64,000 bases of DNA. Source: Davidsoniella eucalypti. Its lineage: Eukaryota > Ascomycota > Sordariomycetes > Microascales > Ceratocystidaceae. Below the pieces are notes generated by a model that had not been told where the DNA came from, searched no databases, and saw nothing but the letters and a program-made list of their open reading frames with translations. This document shows, piece by piece, positions 11,593 through 25,200 of the stretch. Position 1 is the first letter of the stretch. Every line of letters starts with the position of its first letter. Location: the NCBI GenBank assembly GCA_004009845.1, contig RMBW01000038.1, positions 186,001 through 250,000 on the forward strand. The letters are read 5' to 3'. A program made the position numbers and the translations under genes.

Positions 11593-12277
11593 GTTGGCGG
11601 TTTGTATTAGGTAGTAGAATGGAAAGAGGATATAGTGTATAGATAAAAGTGTATGAGGTAAAGACTGCGCAGCAGTAGACTGATCGGGTCCAGCAAAGAA
11701 AAGAAAGGAGTGCACAGCACAAGAGAAGAAAAGAAGGAGATTTAGAAGTGAGGATGTGTCAGTGAGCGGTGATACTAGAAGAGAAGTAGGTAACTGTCTG
11801 AGAAGCGGATATCGTCTTCAATATATAGTCCTCGCGATCCTCTACAACTCCGCACCTCTTTGTCTATATTTCCCCCGAATCTAGAACCACATATCCCCTT
11901 CTTCTCAACATCACCACGATAAAAGTTTCTTCTCTCCTTGAAAGCCTTCGCTTGGTTATTTTGCACTGACTGCCCCAGTTGTCTTGAAGATTTTGGCACA
12001 AGCGGTCCTACTTACAGCCTAAACTATATTCTCCAAAGCTTTGTGTCTCCTCTCCTAGCGTGTTTTTTTCTTCTTCTACGGGTAGGCCCCTTGAAGAGTT
12101 TCAATATCTCTTGGCATTCACTTGTTGGCTCTCCTCCCCCAATACTCGGGCCAATCAACTCTTCCTCTTTGGCGGTATAAAAGGTTATGCTGGCATATGC
12201 ATATTGGTTCTCTCCTTCGTTCTAGCACACAAAAGGCCCTCTCTATTTCTCTTTTTTCTTCGGTTCGTCTCGAGACG
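11593..12277. promoter_or_regulatory. Upstream region of the secreted protein gene
   Basis: AT/CT-rich sequence with no credible open frame. A TATA-like GGTATAAAAGG lies near 12173-12183 on the + strand, followed by a pyrimidine-rich stretch. This is promoter-like architecture that points toward a possible small gene starting at 12278. Confidence 0.4.
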
Positions 12278-12725
12278 ATGTCCCAGCTAGCGGTGATAGT
12301 ACAGACGATCAAACGTCCAAACTCAGGGTTCAAAGCCCAGTCTATCGTAGCCCAAAGACAAAGGCTAACACTAGCCTCCCAACCAACTGTCTTTCAAAAC
12401 AAGCTTAACTCCTGTCGTACCGCATGTTCACCTGTCAATGCATTGACCCTTTCCCTAGGTAAGTCGTTTTTCACCTTCGATCTAGAATTCTGTCTACATA
12501 TATGTATACAACTTGTTTTCCTCTCAGTGTCTCCTGTCAGGCAGGCATCCTTGTGTCGCATAATCGTCTTTGTGCCATCCGCAACTCAAATAAGCTTCTT
12601 TCATCTTTCTCCTCCTCCACAGGGGGGTGTTTGAACCTTTAATATATTCTCCGGTGTGGGGAATGATGCGAGGTATTACACCGAATATGGTTTTCTTAGC
12701 TTTGAGGTTAAAAGGTTTCAACTGA
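12278..12725 (+). CDS. Possible small three-exon gene, unknown product
   Basis: This is a tentative model. A TATA-like box near 12175 and a CT-rich leader precede the ATG at 12278. The first exon (12278-12458) ends at a consensus GTAAGT donor. An acceptor with a strong pyrimidine tract ends at 12622. It opens a frame GVFEPLIYSPVWGMMRG... that stays open to the stop at 12725 and looks coding. Joining them in frame needs a 25-nt middle exon (12528-12552) with a weak GTGTCG donor, giving 102 residues. I recognise no family. The opposite strand of 12524-12721 is also open, so the coding strand is not certain. Confidence 0.25.
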
Positions 12726-12934
12726 GAGTGAAGATGAGAACAAGAGTTGAAATTTCTCTTGTCTTACTGAGATAGGAATATGAAACACACAAATTAGAGG
12801 AAAGAGGGTCCGAGACCATGAAATGTCGTGATAAAGTTTGGTCGTTGGTTTATTTTGTATTTTATAACCCTAATTTATGTATACAATCAACCCTAGTAAT
12901 CTATTTTATACAATTGTCTTAATGATGTACTTTT

Positions 12935-15446
12935 TTATTTCTTGGCTTCGATCGGCCGTCCTTTACGATCGACTCTCTGGTCTCTGGGATCAAACCCGCC
13001 ATTGCCCCACGTAGCCCATTCTGGAGTCTCTGGGCCCATGTATTCCTCGGGTGTCCAATCACCATCAGCGCCTCTCTCCTCGATAAGCTCGAAGAAGCGC
13101 TCATAGTTGATCTGCGTGTGCCATTTTCCGTTGACTCTGAAGCGTCCGCTACCTATCAGGATGCAGCAGCTATGGGCGTGTTCCGCGGCAATGCCATAGT
13201 CTAGTCCACGTTCTTTCAACTTGGCATCCAATGCTTCGACAAATTGGCATACTTCCCAGTAGAACGGCACGTTCTGCATACGCAAGCCAGCGTTTGCCGA
13301 CGTTGATGTACCACAGTATGTTACGCCCTTGATTTCGACAAAGCATGGGAGTGCCTTTTCTACCAGATCAACGTAGCCATCAACTTCTTCATCAATGTTG
13401 AAGCCCTTAACTAGTGTCAACCGGAATACTGTGCGATGCTTGTTACGTTTCTCGCGCAAGATCTCCAGACAGCGCTGGAAACGCTCCCAGAAATCACGGT
13501 GTAGTGGCCGATCAATACGGCGTAGAGATTCGCGATCGGCAGCATCGATGGAAACATAGAGCTGTGTAACAGCCTTGAGCGCTGCTAGTTGGTCGGGGTG
13601 TTGCGCGTTGCATACAAGGAACGAAGAGATGCGTTCCGCATGGAGCATACCAAGGAACTCGTTTATGTGCGGGTAAAAGATCGGTTCACCGACAAGCGAC
13701 AGCGCACAGTGGCGGATACGTAGAGCTTCAGCATAACGATCAGCACGCACACCAGCCATGCCCTTGAGCACCTTGATCTTTTGGTAGTGGTTCTTCTTGA
13801 CGCCTTCGAAGATGAGCTCCGGAGGGTCGACAACCCAACGCCATGTTGTACCGACTGGGTTTGTGCCATGACGCCAGCAGAAGACGCATTTGTTCGAGCA
13901 GGACAGTGAGGGTGTGCTTTCCATGCACTGATGCGAATTGATACCGTAGAATGAAAACTTGTAGCAGGAACCGCGACCGCGAAGCGCCGACTTGGTCCAG
14001 CGGCAGATCTTGACACCAGAGTGAGAACCAACGATAGCGTAGCCCTGCTTCGTCAGCGACTTGTATGTAGGCGAGTTGACGGGAACCATTTCCTTGGCAG
14101 CGTTCACCGGTGTCTTCTTAGTAGTGGTAGCATCTTTGCCGTAGGTTGTGAAGTCGATAGCAAGGGGTGCGACACCGGTTCCTGTTGCAGCTTGGGACTT
14201 GGCCATCTTTCCCAGATCTTCAACGTCGCCTAGGTCGCCATTGCTCCTGTCCTTCTTTTTGTTCTTAAGCTTTACGTCGACCAGCGTTTCTTCATCTTCT
14301 TCCTCATTACCGTCGTCGGAAACATCTTCAATATCACTTTCCTCGGCGTTGCCACTACCAGGAAGGCCGTCACCAAGTCCGCCAGTTGTAGCGATTAGCT
14401 CAAAGACATCCTTGACACCGGCCAGCCATTCCTGAAGTTTTTCCTTGTAGTCAATCTTTGTGTCACCCATGCCTACGGGATAGGCACGCTTTCCGCCGGT
14501 CAGCTTCGCCATCCACTTGTCCAGCTCCTTGGCTTGGAAACAGAAGCCTTCATTTTCATCCGGCCATCCTTCTCTATCACCGAACCCAAAGACTGAGAAT
14601 CCAGCTAGGCCAGAAAGTGTAGCTGTATCGATGCGGAAGTCGTAGTGTGTCTCTTGAAGGTGTTGCAAGAAAGCATCGTTGATTGTGTCGATATTGTAGC
14701 TCGGTAGCAAGAACAGATAGACCAGTTCGACGCCAGCCTTAGATGCCGGTGGCGCGATAAAGTAGTCGTCGAAGTCAATCTGGGCCAGATCTAGCAGCTC
14801 GGTATCTAAGAAGCTAACGTTGCTAGCAGCCGCGATTTCAAGTGAGGCAATGGAAGTATTCAGGCCTGACAGAAACTCGTTGGCAATACGATCCGTATTC
14901 GTCGTGACGGATGAGAAGAACACTAGCGGCTGGATCTTGCGCTGACCATTAGACGAAGCAGCGGCCAATGTTCTAGTAGGCGAGTTTTCTTTGGGCGAGG
15001 TCGAGGTCTTATTCAGTCCGCCTACTATGCGCTTTGGGCCCGCCTTCTTATCCTTGATTTTGATCTCAGTCGCAAGATCAGGCTTGACGTCACCGGTATT
15101 TTTGTTCGATTTGGGTTTCGGGGGCATCTGTAGATCGATCGTCTTCTCTTTTCTGCCTTCTAGCACTTTAGGGATCGCGACCAGTGTCTCATGGTCATCG
15201 CCGACGATCGAGAAATAGACGCGCACGCCCATCAAGATCACGGCAACGACGGCCAAAACAACATTACGGTGTTCATGCCATAGTTTCAACCATTCTATAA
15301 GAGAAGAAAATCATAGAGGAGTCAGCAATGCTCTTCATCGTGTAGTGTGTTTAATGAACAAGAAGCAACCCACCATTACTTGAGCTTGGAAACTCTTTCA
15401 AGAAGAACGGATTCGACCGGGCCAAGCCGTTGACCGAAACATCCAT
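12935..15446 (-). CDS. TYW1: tRNA wybutosine-synthesising protein 1 (4-demethylwyosine synthase)
   Basis: Exons on the minus strand: 15446-15374 and 15294-12935, total 2433 nt, 810 residues. TYW1 carries out the radical-SAM step that builds the tricyclic 4-demethylwyosine core from N1-methylguanosine-37 of tRNA-Phe, using pyruvate as carbon source. Order of parts: a hydrophobic segment at about 35-55 (VVLAVVAVILMGVRVYFSI), likely an ER membrane anchor; a flavodoxin-like domain from about 145 (PLVFFSSVTTNTDRIA); an acidic linker; and the radical-SAM domain with CSNKCVFC, giving Cys at about 490, 494 and 497 for the 4Fe-4S cluster. GTNPVGTTWRW and FVEIKGVTYCGTS are family signatures. The large open frame lacks an ATG at its 5' end. 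The short upstream exon beginning MDVSVNGLARS supplies the start and splices in frame. Confidence 0.95.
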
Positions 15447-16682
15447 ACTAGATATCGTTGTAGAGGAACAAAAAACACAAACAAACGAAGAAAAGAACGG
15501 ATGACTAAGCGTGCGATTGAAACGACAGGAAAAAGATAATCGAGATCAAGACAATCGTGACTTTTCTGCGTAGGTGGATCACAGGCCAAACTAGCCCGTA
15601 TTTTCCCAGAAGATCGCAATTGCTCCAGAATGTCGCAAGTATTCCAACAGAAACAGGGCCAAAGAAAGTGAAGCAGCGAACAAAAATAAGCCAGTAAAAC
15701 TTCGACACTTTCAAATCTTTTTTGTGTGTTCTACCCAGAAGAAAAACGAATCCTTAATTCGATCCCAAGATCCCTCAATTACCGATTATTGCTAAGGCTC
15801 TATCGATCGGCGTTTGGTTGGTGGACTCTTTGGAGGGGCAAAAACAAAATCAATACTACCAAGAAAAAAGGATGGTCAACTACAAGGGAATGAATGAATT
15901 TCTGCGATAACACACAAAGGATGCCGGGACCTCTCTAATTTTTTTTTTTTTTAATTTTGCACCACCATGATTAGCTGACGACATATTTATTTATTAATCG
16001 TTTTACGTCTTTATTTGGATCACGTGGGTCCGACCCTAGTGTATAGACGTCGAGAAACCCTAGTGGCCCTCAACGATCCCCATAATGTAGGTCCGAACTA
16101 AAGAATAAAATAAAATAGAAAACAAGAACAAATTTCGCATGAGGGAAGCAGTAGAGAAGACAAGCAGCGCTGGCCTGGCTAAACTTTTTTCTTCACTGTC
16201 CACCTGGCAGGTTGGTAGGAAAGGTTGTAATGACGAGATGTGCTGCACCTTACTAATATGCACAGGCAAGGCCCAAATATCCGTCCTAGGGTATAAAGCG
16301 GTTGTGGAACCTTATTTACGATAGATCACATGACCTTATTCGACTTCACATGCACTTGCTAATGCTATAGATCTATGATTTTAACAGAAAATCACTTCAT
16401 TAAATGTCCCAATACAATAAGAAACATGACAGCAAAAAAGAGACATCTTGGCTTTTTTGATAAGAACAAACATACGACACCATAAAAACTAAACAAAACC
16501 CGATATGCGCTGTATAGATGGCAAGAACACAAAACAGAAAGAGCAAAAGACAAATAATAGAACGGGACAAACAGATATGAACCGAAACGCAACAGATAAC
16601 AGCTCATTAAATATGGCTAAATGCACCAAATACTTGGTAAATGCTTTACAACAACGACACTCCAAAAATGGCCGTTAATCGC
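15447..16682. other. Intergenic region between TYW1 and csmA
   Basis: AT-rich DNA holding the TYW1 promoter (nearest 15.45-15.9 kb) and the 3' flank of the class V chitin synthase. A T-run lies near 15941-15952. The frames here are short and of low complexity. No gene is supported. Confidence 0.5.
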
Positions 16683-19600
16683 CTACAGTTGGCCAGACAG
16701 AAGAGCCTCGACAGCTGTGACATAGTTAGTAACTTGTCTTCAAATGAAGAATTAAGTTTAGAGAATGGAAAAACTTACCGCTGTTAATGTACAGCTTCTT
16801 GGCATCTAGAGGAACACCGAAGCGACGCTCAAGCTCCTGCTTGATGCCCTTCTTCGTCACCGTCATCAAATCCGCAGTGCGCAGGATCTCACGAATCTCA
16901 GCCAGGATAGAATCATCACTGGGCAGACCAACCATGTCCTCGGGCGAAAAGAACTGGGAACCACCAAAGGTGCTGTTACGGTTGTCACCCATGTTAGAAG
17001 GGGCAAGCGACATGCGCGAGTTGTACTGAGGCAGGCCATAATTCTGACCAACAACCGAAGTGGGACGGCCATATCCACCATATTCCGACACGGGGCCCTG
17101 GGCCTTAGTGGCATAGCTGTAACCAGAGACCTCGGAGCGAGTGTCCTCCTTGGCAGTCTGGGTTTCCCAAAGCTCCAGCTGGTACTCCTCCCACTTCTTC
17201 TTGGGGATTGAGCGGGGATCAAACTTGCCCTCGTCCGAAATGACAACCTTCTTACCCTTTTCACCGGCAACGACACGAGTGTTACCCCAGTTGAAGTCGT
17301 CCATGTGCCAGAAAGAGTACAGAGGAAGACCGAAGGTGAAGACAGGAATAGCCAGGATATACAGAATCATCCAACCAATCATTTCCCACTTACGGCGGAC
17401 AATGAAAATGAGACCCTGCAGACCGTAAATGACAGCCAACATAATGAAGGAAGTGATGGGAACAGTGGAGGGCTTGAGAATAATCAAGACAATCAGATAT
17501 GTCAGATACGCAAGTGTGACGGGCTGGACAATGGTAGAAAGGAGATCAACAAAGACAATAAAACGCATAGAGAAGCAGCAGAAACCGCAAAGCTGGTTCA
17601 TGGGCATCAACTCCATTAGGTTGTGGACAGTTGAATTGATCCAACGACGACGTTGGGACAGGAACACGGCCCACTCATCAGGAGCGATAGTCCAAGCCTT
17701 AGCAGTAGGGATATACTTGGTCTTGAATCGAGAGTGGTACTTAATCAGCAGAGTTGTCAGGTAACGATCTTCACCCAGGTGCAGCAGGTTCTTCATGTGC
17801 AAAGTATCGACACGAATAGTCGAGTAGTCTTCGATGATCTCCTTACTAACAAACAGAGGCTTGCCAGTCTCAGCGGCGCGAATACGGTACATAGAGAAAC
17901 AGCCGGGCAAGCAAGTGACGGAACCGAACAGAGACTCGAAGGCCTTGGCCAAATTGTGAGAGATGAAGTACTCGTAAACTTGAATCATGGTAACAATGGA
18001 GGAGTTGGCGTTGGTTAAAGCAGTCTCACCACAAGCAGCCAGTAGACGGGTGTCGCTCTGGAAGGCGGCAATCATGCGACTGCAAGAATCAGGAGCAACA
18101 TCGGTATCGGCATCAATCTGGAACAAGAACTCATAGAAGGCGGGGTTGACACCAATGATGTTACGGACCTGGTGGTACATCTCCAGTTCCATAGGGCTCA
18201 TGGGCAAGTTGTAGTGGACGCGGTTCAGGAAACGCATAATGATCATTTGAGAGTCACGTTTACCACGGTTACCAGGACGAGAAACCTCGGAGGGCTTTCC
18301 AACCTTGACAATGACGAGGAAAGGAACAATGTGGCCCATTACTTCGTACAAACCAGAGTAGATTTTACCCATGTTGTGCTGCTTCATACCCTCACCAAGC
18401 GACTCGAAGCTGAGAGCCTCAGGATCGATGTTTTCAGGGACACCCAGAATGTCGAGGACGATACGGGGAGTAGGCTTGTCGTTACCTTGACCGATAATCA
18501 TACCATCGCAAATAACGACGAGAAGCTTGCGCTTATCGTCGTAACGCATACGAGCCAGGGAATCAATGGCACGGCGCAGAGACTCCTCGTCTTCAGTGTA
18601 AGCAGGAATCTGGCACATGACAAACTTGTCGAGATTTTCAGGGATGTTTTTGCCACCAAACTGGAGAGCTGCAAAGAACTTGAAACCGATAATAGTACAC
18701 AGAAGGCCAGAAATGGCAATAACAAGGTAGTCGGCAAACTGGCAACGGATAGAGTTACGAGTATCGACGGCACCAATGTAGAACAAGTTCTTCATGCAAG
18801 TCCACTGGTTTGCTTTATCAGTAGCATTAAGACTGACCTGGTTCCAGTACTGACTAACATCGTCTCCGGAAGCTTGACTGAAGATAGACAGGACTTTATC
18901 CGACATAAACTTCGTTTTCTCAAGCGCATCAGAGGGTGCTGACTCGCCATCGGCAGTCTGGTAACTACGGCCACCACCAGAGTTGTATTCGGTGAAATCG
19001 AAGATATCATTTCCGATGTAGCCAATTTGACGGCCAGTAGCAGCCATCTTCTTGATATTCTTAGCGGTATATCCAACACGACCCTTGTAGTAGTTGGAGC
19101 GTAGCATGGTCATCTGCTCGTAGTACCAATCGGGGCGAGAATCATTGGTCCAGTAACGGAAGTCATGGAACTGGTAAGTAGTATCATCGTCACCAATAAT
19201 AGTGGCAGCACCAGTCAGGTTAGCAGTACGGTAGCTAAGGGCGACGTGGCTATCAATAGCACCGTTGATACCGTAGCAAAGAGAATTGACCTGGACAGGG
19301 AACAGCGATGAGATATCAGTACCACCATAGCTAAGCAGACGCTTCGACTCAATGACGTTGGGGTAGTGGCGAGGAATGAACTTGCTCCAGTTGAAGACAA
19401 AGCCACGAATAGCCACATAGGCCGTGCTGCCAGAAGTACCGTCGTGAGAAGAAAGCTCGGCAGTACCGTAAACGTGTTGGGTAGGACAAATAAGCATAGG
19501 GAAACCAACAACAAAAAAGGCAGCAAAACCACAGAAAAACCAAATGATGAAGTTGATAGCAAGCTTTTCTCTCCATGCGATACGCACATCCTTACGCGGC

Positions 19601-22293
19601 TGGCGACCCAACACACGCACCAGTACGTCAGGAATGAACCAGGTCAGGAAGTATACACACATCATCCAGCGCTTACGGCTGGGACTGTCACGGAACTCCT
19701 CAACCTCGTCCATCTTCTTTTCTTCGTTGCGCTCAAGCATCTGCTCGCGGGTGTCTAGGTTCTTAAACATGTCACCTCCACCAAAAGCAGATACTCCAGC
19801 TTCTGACCGCGCGTCATCACCGAAGTAACCCTTCTTCTCGCCATATTGGGGCGTGCTACCGCCAGACAAGAGACGCTCTTTGGAAGCAGCAAAGGCGGCA
19901 TCGTGATGTATGTTGCCGTCACCATTATCTGAGGGAACTGGGTATTGGCCACGGCCAGCAGCAGTTGCTAGATTGGCAATCTCCATCCAGCAGCGTTCGC
20001 TTACGAAGACACCAGTGGAACCAATACGAACTTCGTTATTAGGCCAGTTCTTCTCGTCCACAATGATTTCTACTCTCTCACACTCACTTCCCATGAGAAT
20101 TGTGTCGCTATCACAAAGACCCAGGAATTCACCGAAGGGCAGGAACAAGCTGAAGTCAGCAGAGCGCAATCTTTGGCTGATTTCCACAATACCAAATGTT
20201 TGCAGTTGTGTTCTCACACATTTGCTATCAAACTGGTTGGCTATTCTGCGGTCATTTGGCTTCACACAGAAGACGAAGTAGGCGTTTGTGCCAATATCAT
20301 TGACAGCCTTGGTGACATTTTCCAAGGCAGCCAAAAACTGGCCAGAAGCACCTTGCTCGGATGGTTTGCCCTTGCGAGAATCGGCTGCATCTCCATGCTC
20401 GGCATCCTTCTTCTCACCGAGGTTAGGGCGGCTACGGCCCTTGCGTGACATTACACTGGGCTGACGAGAAGGCTTCGAGCTGATAGATGCCTGCATAACA
20501 GTAGACTTCTCTTGAGGGTGGGTGATGGTGTTCAGCACCTGCTGTCCGAAAAGACGGGCAATAAACTCACTGCGAGTGGAGTTGATCATGTTCATGATGT
20601 CGCTGGATACGATTTCACCGTTTTCCTCCATGAGACCTCCAACATCATACTCAACTTCACCAGCGAAATGATGAACAGTAAAGGTGACTTTGGTGTTTTC
20701 AGTGTAGAAGTTGCTTCCGGGCAGCTTAGCAGTAGCTGAACCAGGGATGATGGCAGGGTTCTTGCCCTCGAAACGCTTGCGCAGAGATTCAAGCAACTGG
20801 TGGTCGGTACGATGACGACGAGTCTGGTCATCCAGAATGCTCAGAAGACCGTTGCCAGACTTCAACAGACCCTTGACGGCGTCTGAGTTATCAAAGTAGC
20901 TAGTAGCAGCCACAGTGACTTCCTCTGACTCCAACATCTCCGCCTTGCGCTCGAAGAAGTTGTTCAGGGTCACATTATACAGAGCTTCAGTGGCAGCATT
21001 GGACAACAGCTGGTCAAGGGAAGATGACGTCGAAGCTTGCTGGGCAAAACCAGGGAAATCAACGATAGAAATTGTGTTGGCAACAGCTTCTTCGCTGGCA
21101 CAAAGTCTTTGGTTGACGTTTTCGAGGATGTATGCTACCAGCAGAGAGTACAAGGTACGAGCTAGCTCATTGGCGTGCGATCTTGCGCCATTGGGATCAA
21201 GCATGACAGTAACACGCTCCTTCTGGATCATCTTGTTCTTATAACCAAGAGTGTGCTGAAGGTCACCAGGGCTGACACCCAGGAAAGCAGCAATCACACC
21301 AAGTGTATCAGTGTTCTTCACAGTAGTAACCGTGGTAGCACCCTCGTGAGAGAAACCACCGCTGTCATCACCAGTCACCGATGTGTTTGATGTAGACTGG
21401 AACTCAAGCTGACCAATGTGCAGAATAGCAGCCAGAACTTGACATATTTCAGCAACCTCACTACGGGGAAACTCCAGACGCTTTAATGCATTCTTGAACA
21501 GCGTAAAGCCCTCAGCATCATTAATGCCGACCTTGAGCTGTGTAGGGTGCCCGAGGTATTTCCAGCGAGTAGGGTTGGACGATGAGCTCTCGAGACCCAA
21601 GTGAGACTTTTCAGCATCACTCGTACCCGCAAGCAGGTAGTACAGGATGTGGAAGTTACGCTCACCAGTAGGGATCTCGGTGATACGGCTACGCTCGAGG
21701 CGATGATCCAGAAGCTTGGCACCAATCAGAACGGGGTTTGTAGTAGTGGCGGTATCGTATTGGAGCTCGTAGAAAAGACCAGCCTTAGAAGCGGTAGCGG
21801 TAGTGGCAGTCTTGGTCGTGGTCAGGGAGTCAAAAACATAGGCGGCCAGTGAAACCTTGGTCGAGAGAGGTGTAGAGGACTTGTTCAGAACAGAGGTCAG
21901 GAAATGACTACGTAGGGTGGACTTTCCGGAGCCAGATTCTCCTCTAAATGGGCGCATTAGTAGCTATTTGACAAGATTATACGGCGATTTCATAGTAACT
22001 TACAGGAAGATCACGGCCTGATTCTCAGACCGGTGACCCAGGCGGATGAAGGCGCGTTCAGCAACATCCTCAGCAGAGGCCTGAGTACTGCCCTCTTTGC
22101 CGCCATCGATACCCTTGGAGGACGATGTGTAGGTGTTCAGGGAAATGACGGCATGTGAAGACAGACGGGCAGTGGGCTGTCCAGAGTAGAAACGCGAGGC
22201 CAGATGGCCGGTAAGCTGAGTATCAGACTGGAGATGGGCCGGCAGCGAAGGCAAAGACGCCTGTGAAGGCCCTCCGTTTGCTGGTGCACTCAT
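16683..22293 (-). CDS. csmA: Class V chitin synthase with myosin motor-like domain
   Basis: Exons on the minus strand: 22293-22004, 21943-16779 and 16714-16683, total 5487 nt, 1828 residues. It makes chitin from UDP-GlcNAc at the plasma membrane of growing tips and septa. The N-terminal myosin motor-like domain (about 1-780) has an intact P-loop, GESGSGKST at about 98-106, rebuilt across intron 1. A hydrophobic pair follows near 860-900, then a cytochrome-b5-like region at about 945 (YVAIRGFVFNWSKF). The processive GT2 core contains the DADTD motif near 1375, LPGCFSMYR, GEDRYLTT and QRRRW near 1528, and C-terminal membrane helices follow. The end is a DEK_C-type domain (about 1770-1828) finishing in VEALLSGQL; this tail needs the last 32-nt exon. 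Introns carry TACTAAC-like branch points. Length matches Aspergillus CsmA (about 1850). Confidence 0.97.
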
Positions 22294-25200
22294 GATGGGC
22301 CAGAAAGGCTCAGTGATGGGTGGGTTGTATAGTGTATCGGTAGATGTGGTGTTGACGATGTGGTAAATCTAACTAAAGTGCGGCAAAAACAACCAATCGA
22401 GGGACTAGGACGTAAAAGCAGTAGTTGTAGAGGTGAAGTCTATCGGTCGTAACGGCAATAAAATAAAAAAATAAAAAGGGACAAGGCTTGGAAAGAGATA
22501 GCTGACAGGCAAGTATCAAGCCGGTTGTATGGCACAGCAATATTAAAAACGATATGTAAAAAAGAATAGATTGAAGCAGCAGAAACAACGACTTGACGAT
22601 GTATGGCTTGCAGCAACAAAGATTTGAAGTTGGTGAAGAAGGAAAAGACCACGAGCACCAAGCAAATGACGGCGTCTTACGGGAGTTCTTTTGCCGGGTC
22701 AGACAGAAATAAGACCTGTATGGAATTGTATAGGGACAGCAAAAAATAAAGTATAAAATAAAAAAAGACAAAAAGGATAATGGGAGCAAAAGTGGCAATC
22801 AAAGCGAGGGACAGAGGAGGTCGGATCAGGAGAGAGAAGAAAGAGAGAGACTTTCACAAAAAGACTATTTCCTTTCTTTTCTTTCCGGGCCAAACTTAAG
22901 GTTAGGAAGCACGAACGACGATGCACAGATTATCTCAGGGCAGCCACAATTCCGGAAGAAAATGAAGAAGTAAAAGTGAAGAAGCCGAAAATGCAAAATC
23001 TCAGATTAAGAAGAGTATAATAGAGACTAGTGGGTTCGCGCTTGTTTACAGGCCCAATAGTAGGAACCTCAACTCAGAAACTACGCTAGTCACCACTTAT
23101 TTTGGCTTCAGCTATTCAACAACTGGAAGAGCTACTTGCTCTCTATGTTCCTAGTCCTTGGCAACAAAAGGCCATGAACGAGTAGGGCAGCAGCAATCTT
23201 AGGAGAATCAATGAGTGAACGCAAGAGCAACAACCTGCCGCCGTCTAGATTATGCTAAGTATCAGCCAAACAGTGCGTTATTATGGCGATAGTTTTCCCA
23301 ACTTCCCCTGAAAAGCCTTCAGAGCGAGAGACACGAGGGACAAGCGACGGCGCAAGAATGTAGTATAGGAAGCAGTTCAAGGGAGAACAAAGTACAGAGC
23401 GCACCAACAGCCCATAATAGATTCCCTATACTACATAATACAACTATCAGTACATAGAAGAACTAGACAATACTCCAGAGGTACTTCACACAGTGCGCCT
23501 CTAATGGAGCTGGATGGATATGGGTTTGCATGGGGCCCTTGCGACGGCCACTAGCGGCAAGAATAAGAAGATAAATACATATTATATGAGCAAAAGGAAA
23601 AAGACAACAAGCTTTTTCTGCACTGTCGGTCGGATTTTCTGTAGTTAGTAGGCACAGTGTGGGTCTCAATATTCAGCGGCAGTGGCAGGTACCTTGCTGA
23701 CCGTCTCGCCTTCCAGACAGAGATTCTCTTTTTGTTAATATTGTTATTGTTGTTGTTTATTTTCTTTCTTTTTCTTCCAAGTTGTTGTGTCTTTGGCAGC
23801 AACAACCGTAGAAGCCCCACTTGGTCTATGCTTTACGCTCTATCATTGGCGTCACAACTGTGATGTGTTGACAATACGAGAAAGAGGGTCCGCTTTTATG
23901 GGCTCTGGCAAATAATTCAGACACTGCCATCGGTTTCTCTAACACATCACTTGTTCTCTTAGAAAATAACCACGTCTAGCCGATGGCAGCCTTAAGAGTA
24001 ATTGTTCTCTCTCTCTCTATCTCTGCCGAACTTGTCAGAGCTTGGAGGCCTAACATAGTGGGTGAAAGATGCGTAGCTCAGCCCAGTAAATAACAAAATT
24101 TGTATCTGTCTCCTCAGCTGGGTTTCCATCAAGCAACTCGGGCCTTTCCTAGGTACTGGCTTGGTCCGTGCCTTATCCTAGCTTGTTCGCTATGGCCGGA
24201 CATGATTTGGGGCAAAGCTTATGTGCGATCTCGACGTACACCGTTGTACATGTATACATACATATTCACATATACTACTCCTGTGCATATACTACTACAT
24301 ACATACATAACTAAAGAGATGAATGTGCTTGTCAAACTATTCTCAGTCGGTGTGCTGGATATGGCCATCTCGCATCAAGTTCCGTCCGTTTACGCCGACT
24401 GTATCGGTTGTACATTTGTACATACTACCTACCTACTGGTCGAATGTCCTCAAATCAAGGCTGTACTGTCTCATTCATGTCTGGCCCGGCCATGCTCATG
24501 TTCCATTGCACTACATAACTCTGACGTAGGAGCAACCAGAGGATGCCACGCTCTCTCTCTTATGAGGCGCTGTGACTGTCCAGACGGTCTTGATACGGGC
24601 AGGAAGACCTGCTGTTCATTTTTCTAATATCCTAATCCCAAAAACTGTTACGACAATAATAGAACCAAATACGATCAGACTTGATACAGCTTCTATAGCG
24701 ATCATCGTACAGCTGGTTCGGTGTTTAAAGGCTTTACACGGCATATGTGACTATTTGGGTGTCGGCTAACAGGAGGACCAAGCCAGATCAACTCAGCTCA
24801 GCCTGTACTGGCAGCCGTTAATCGAATCATCTATCGTGTCCGTATGTCATGATTGTAAAGATTGCAACCACACCAAGACTGGGTGGGATCGCGTGTTTTC
24901 AGTCGATAACCCAAAACTATCATGAACCCTAACTAACAATCACCACTAATTTATAGTCTATATGCTCACCAAATTAAATGAAAAGAGCGCAATGCAAGTA
25001 TACATATAGAGAAACTTTACTACTCTGAAAAAGACAAAGCATTATAGTAGCTCAGTTGTGATTAAGACCAACAGTGAATTGAGCGAATATATTGCGCAAC
25101 AAACTCATGAAATTACAATGATCGTGATAATGCCGCGGGGTTGACTAATCATCCATAGTAACTAGAAGTTATCGATGAGACAGCGGTGGCGTTGGCCAAT

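Noticed and set aside
18172..18942. 256-residue plus-strand frame inside csmA
   Set aside because: It is the antisense shadow of the chitin synthase core; its composition follows from the conserved coding sequence on the minus strand.
24100..24627. 175-residue open frame in the csmA-csmB gap
   Set aside because: It starts at a non-ATG codon, has low-complexity Thr/Tyr-rich stretches caused by the TACATA tract, and matches no family or splice structure.
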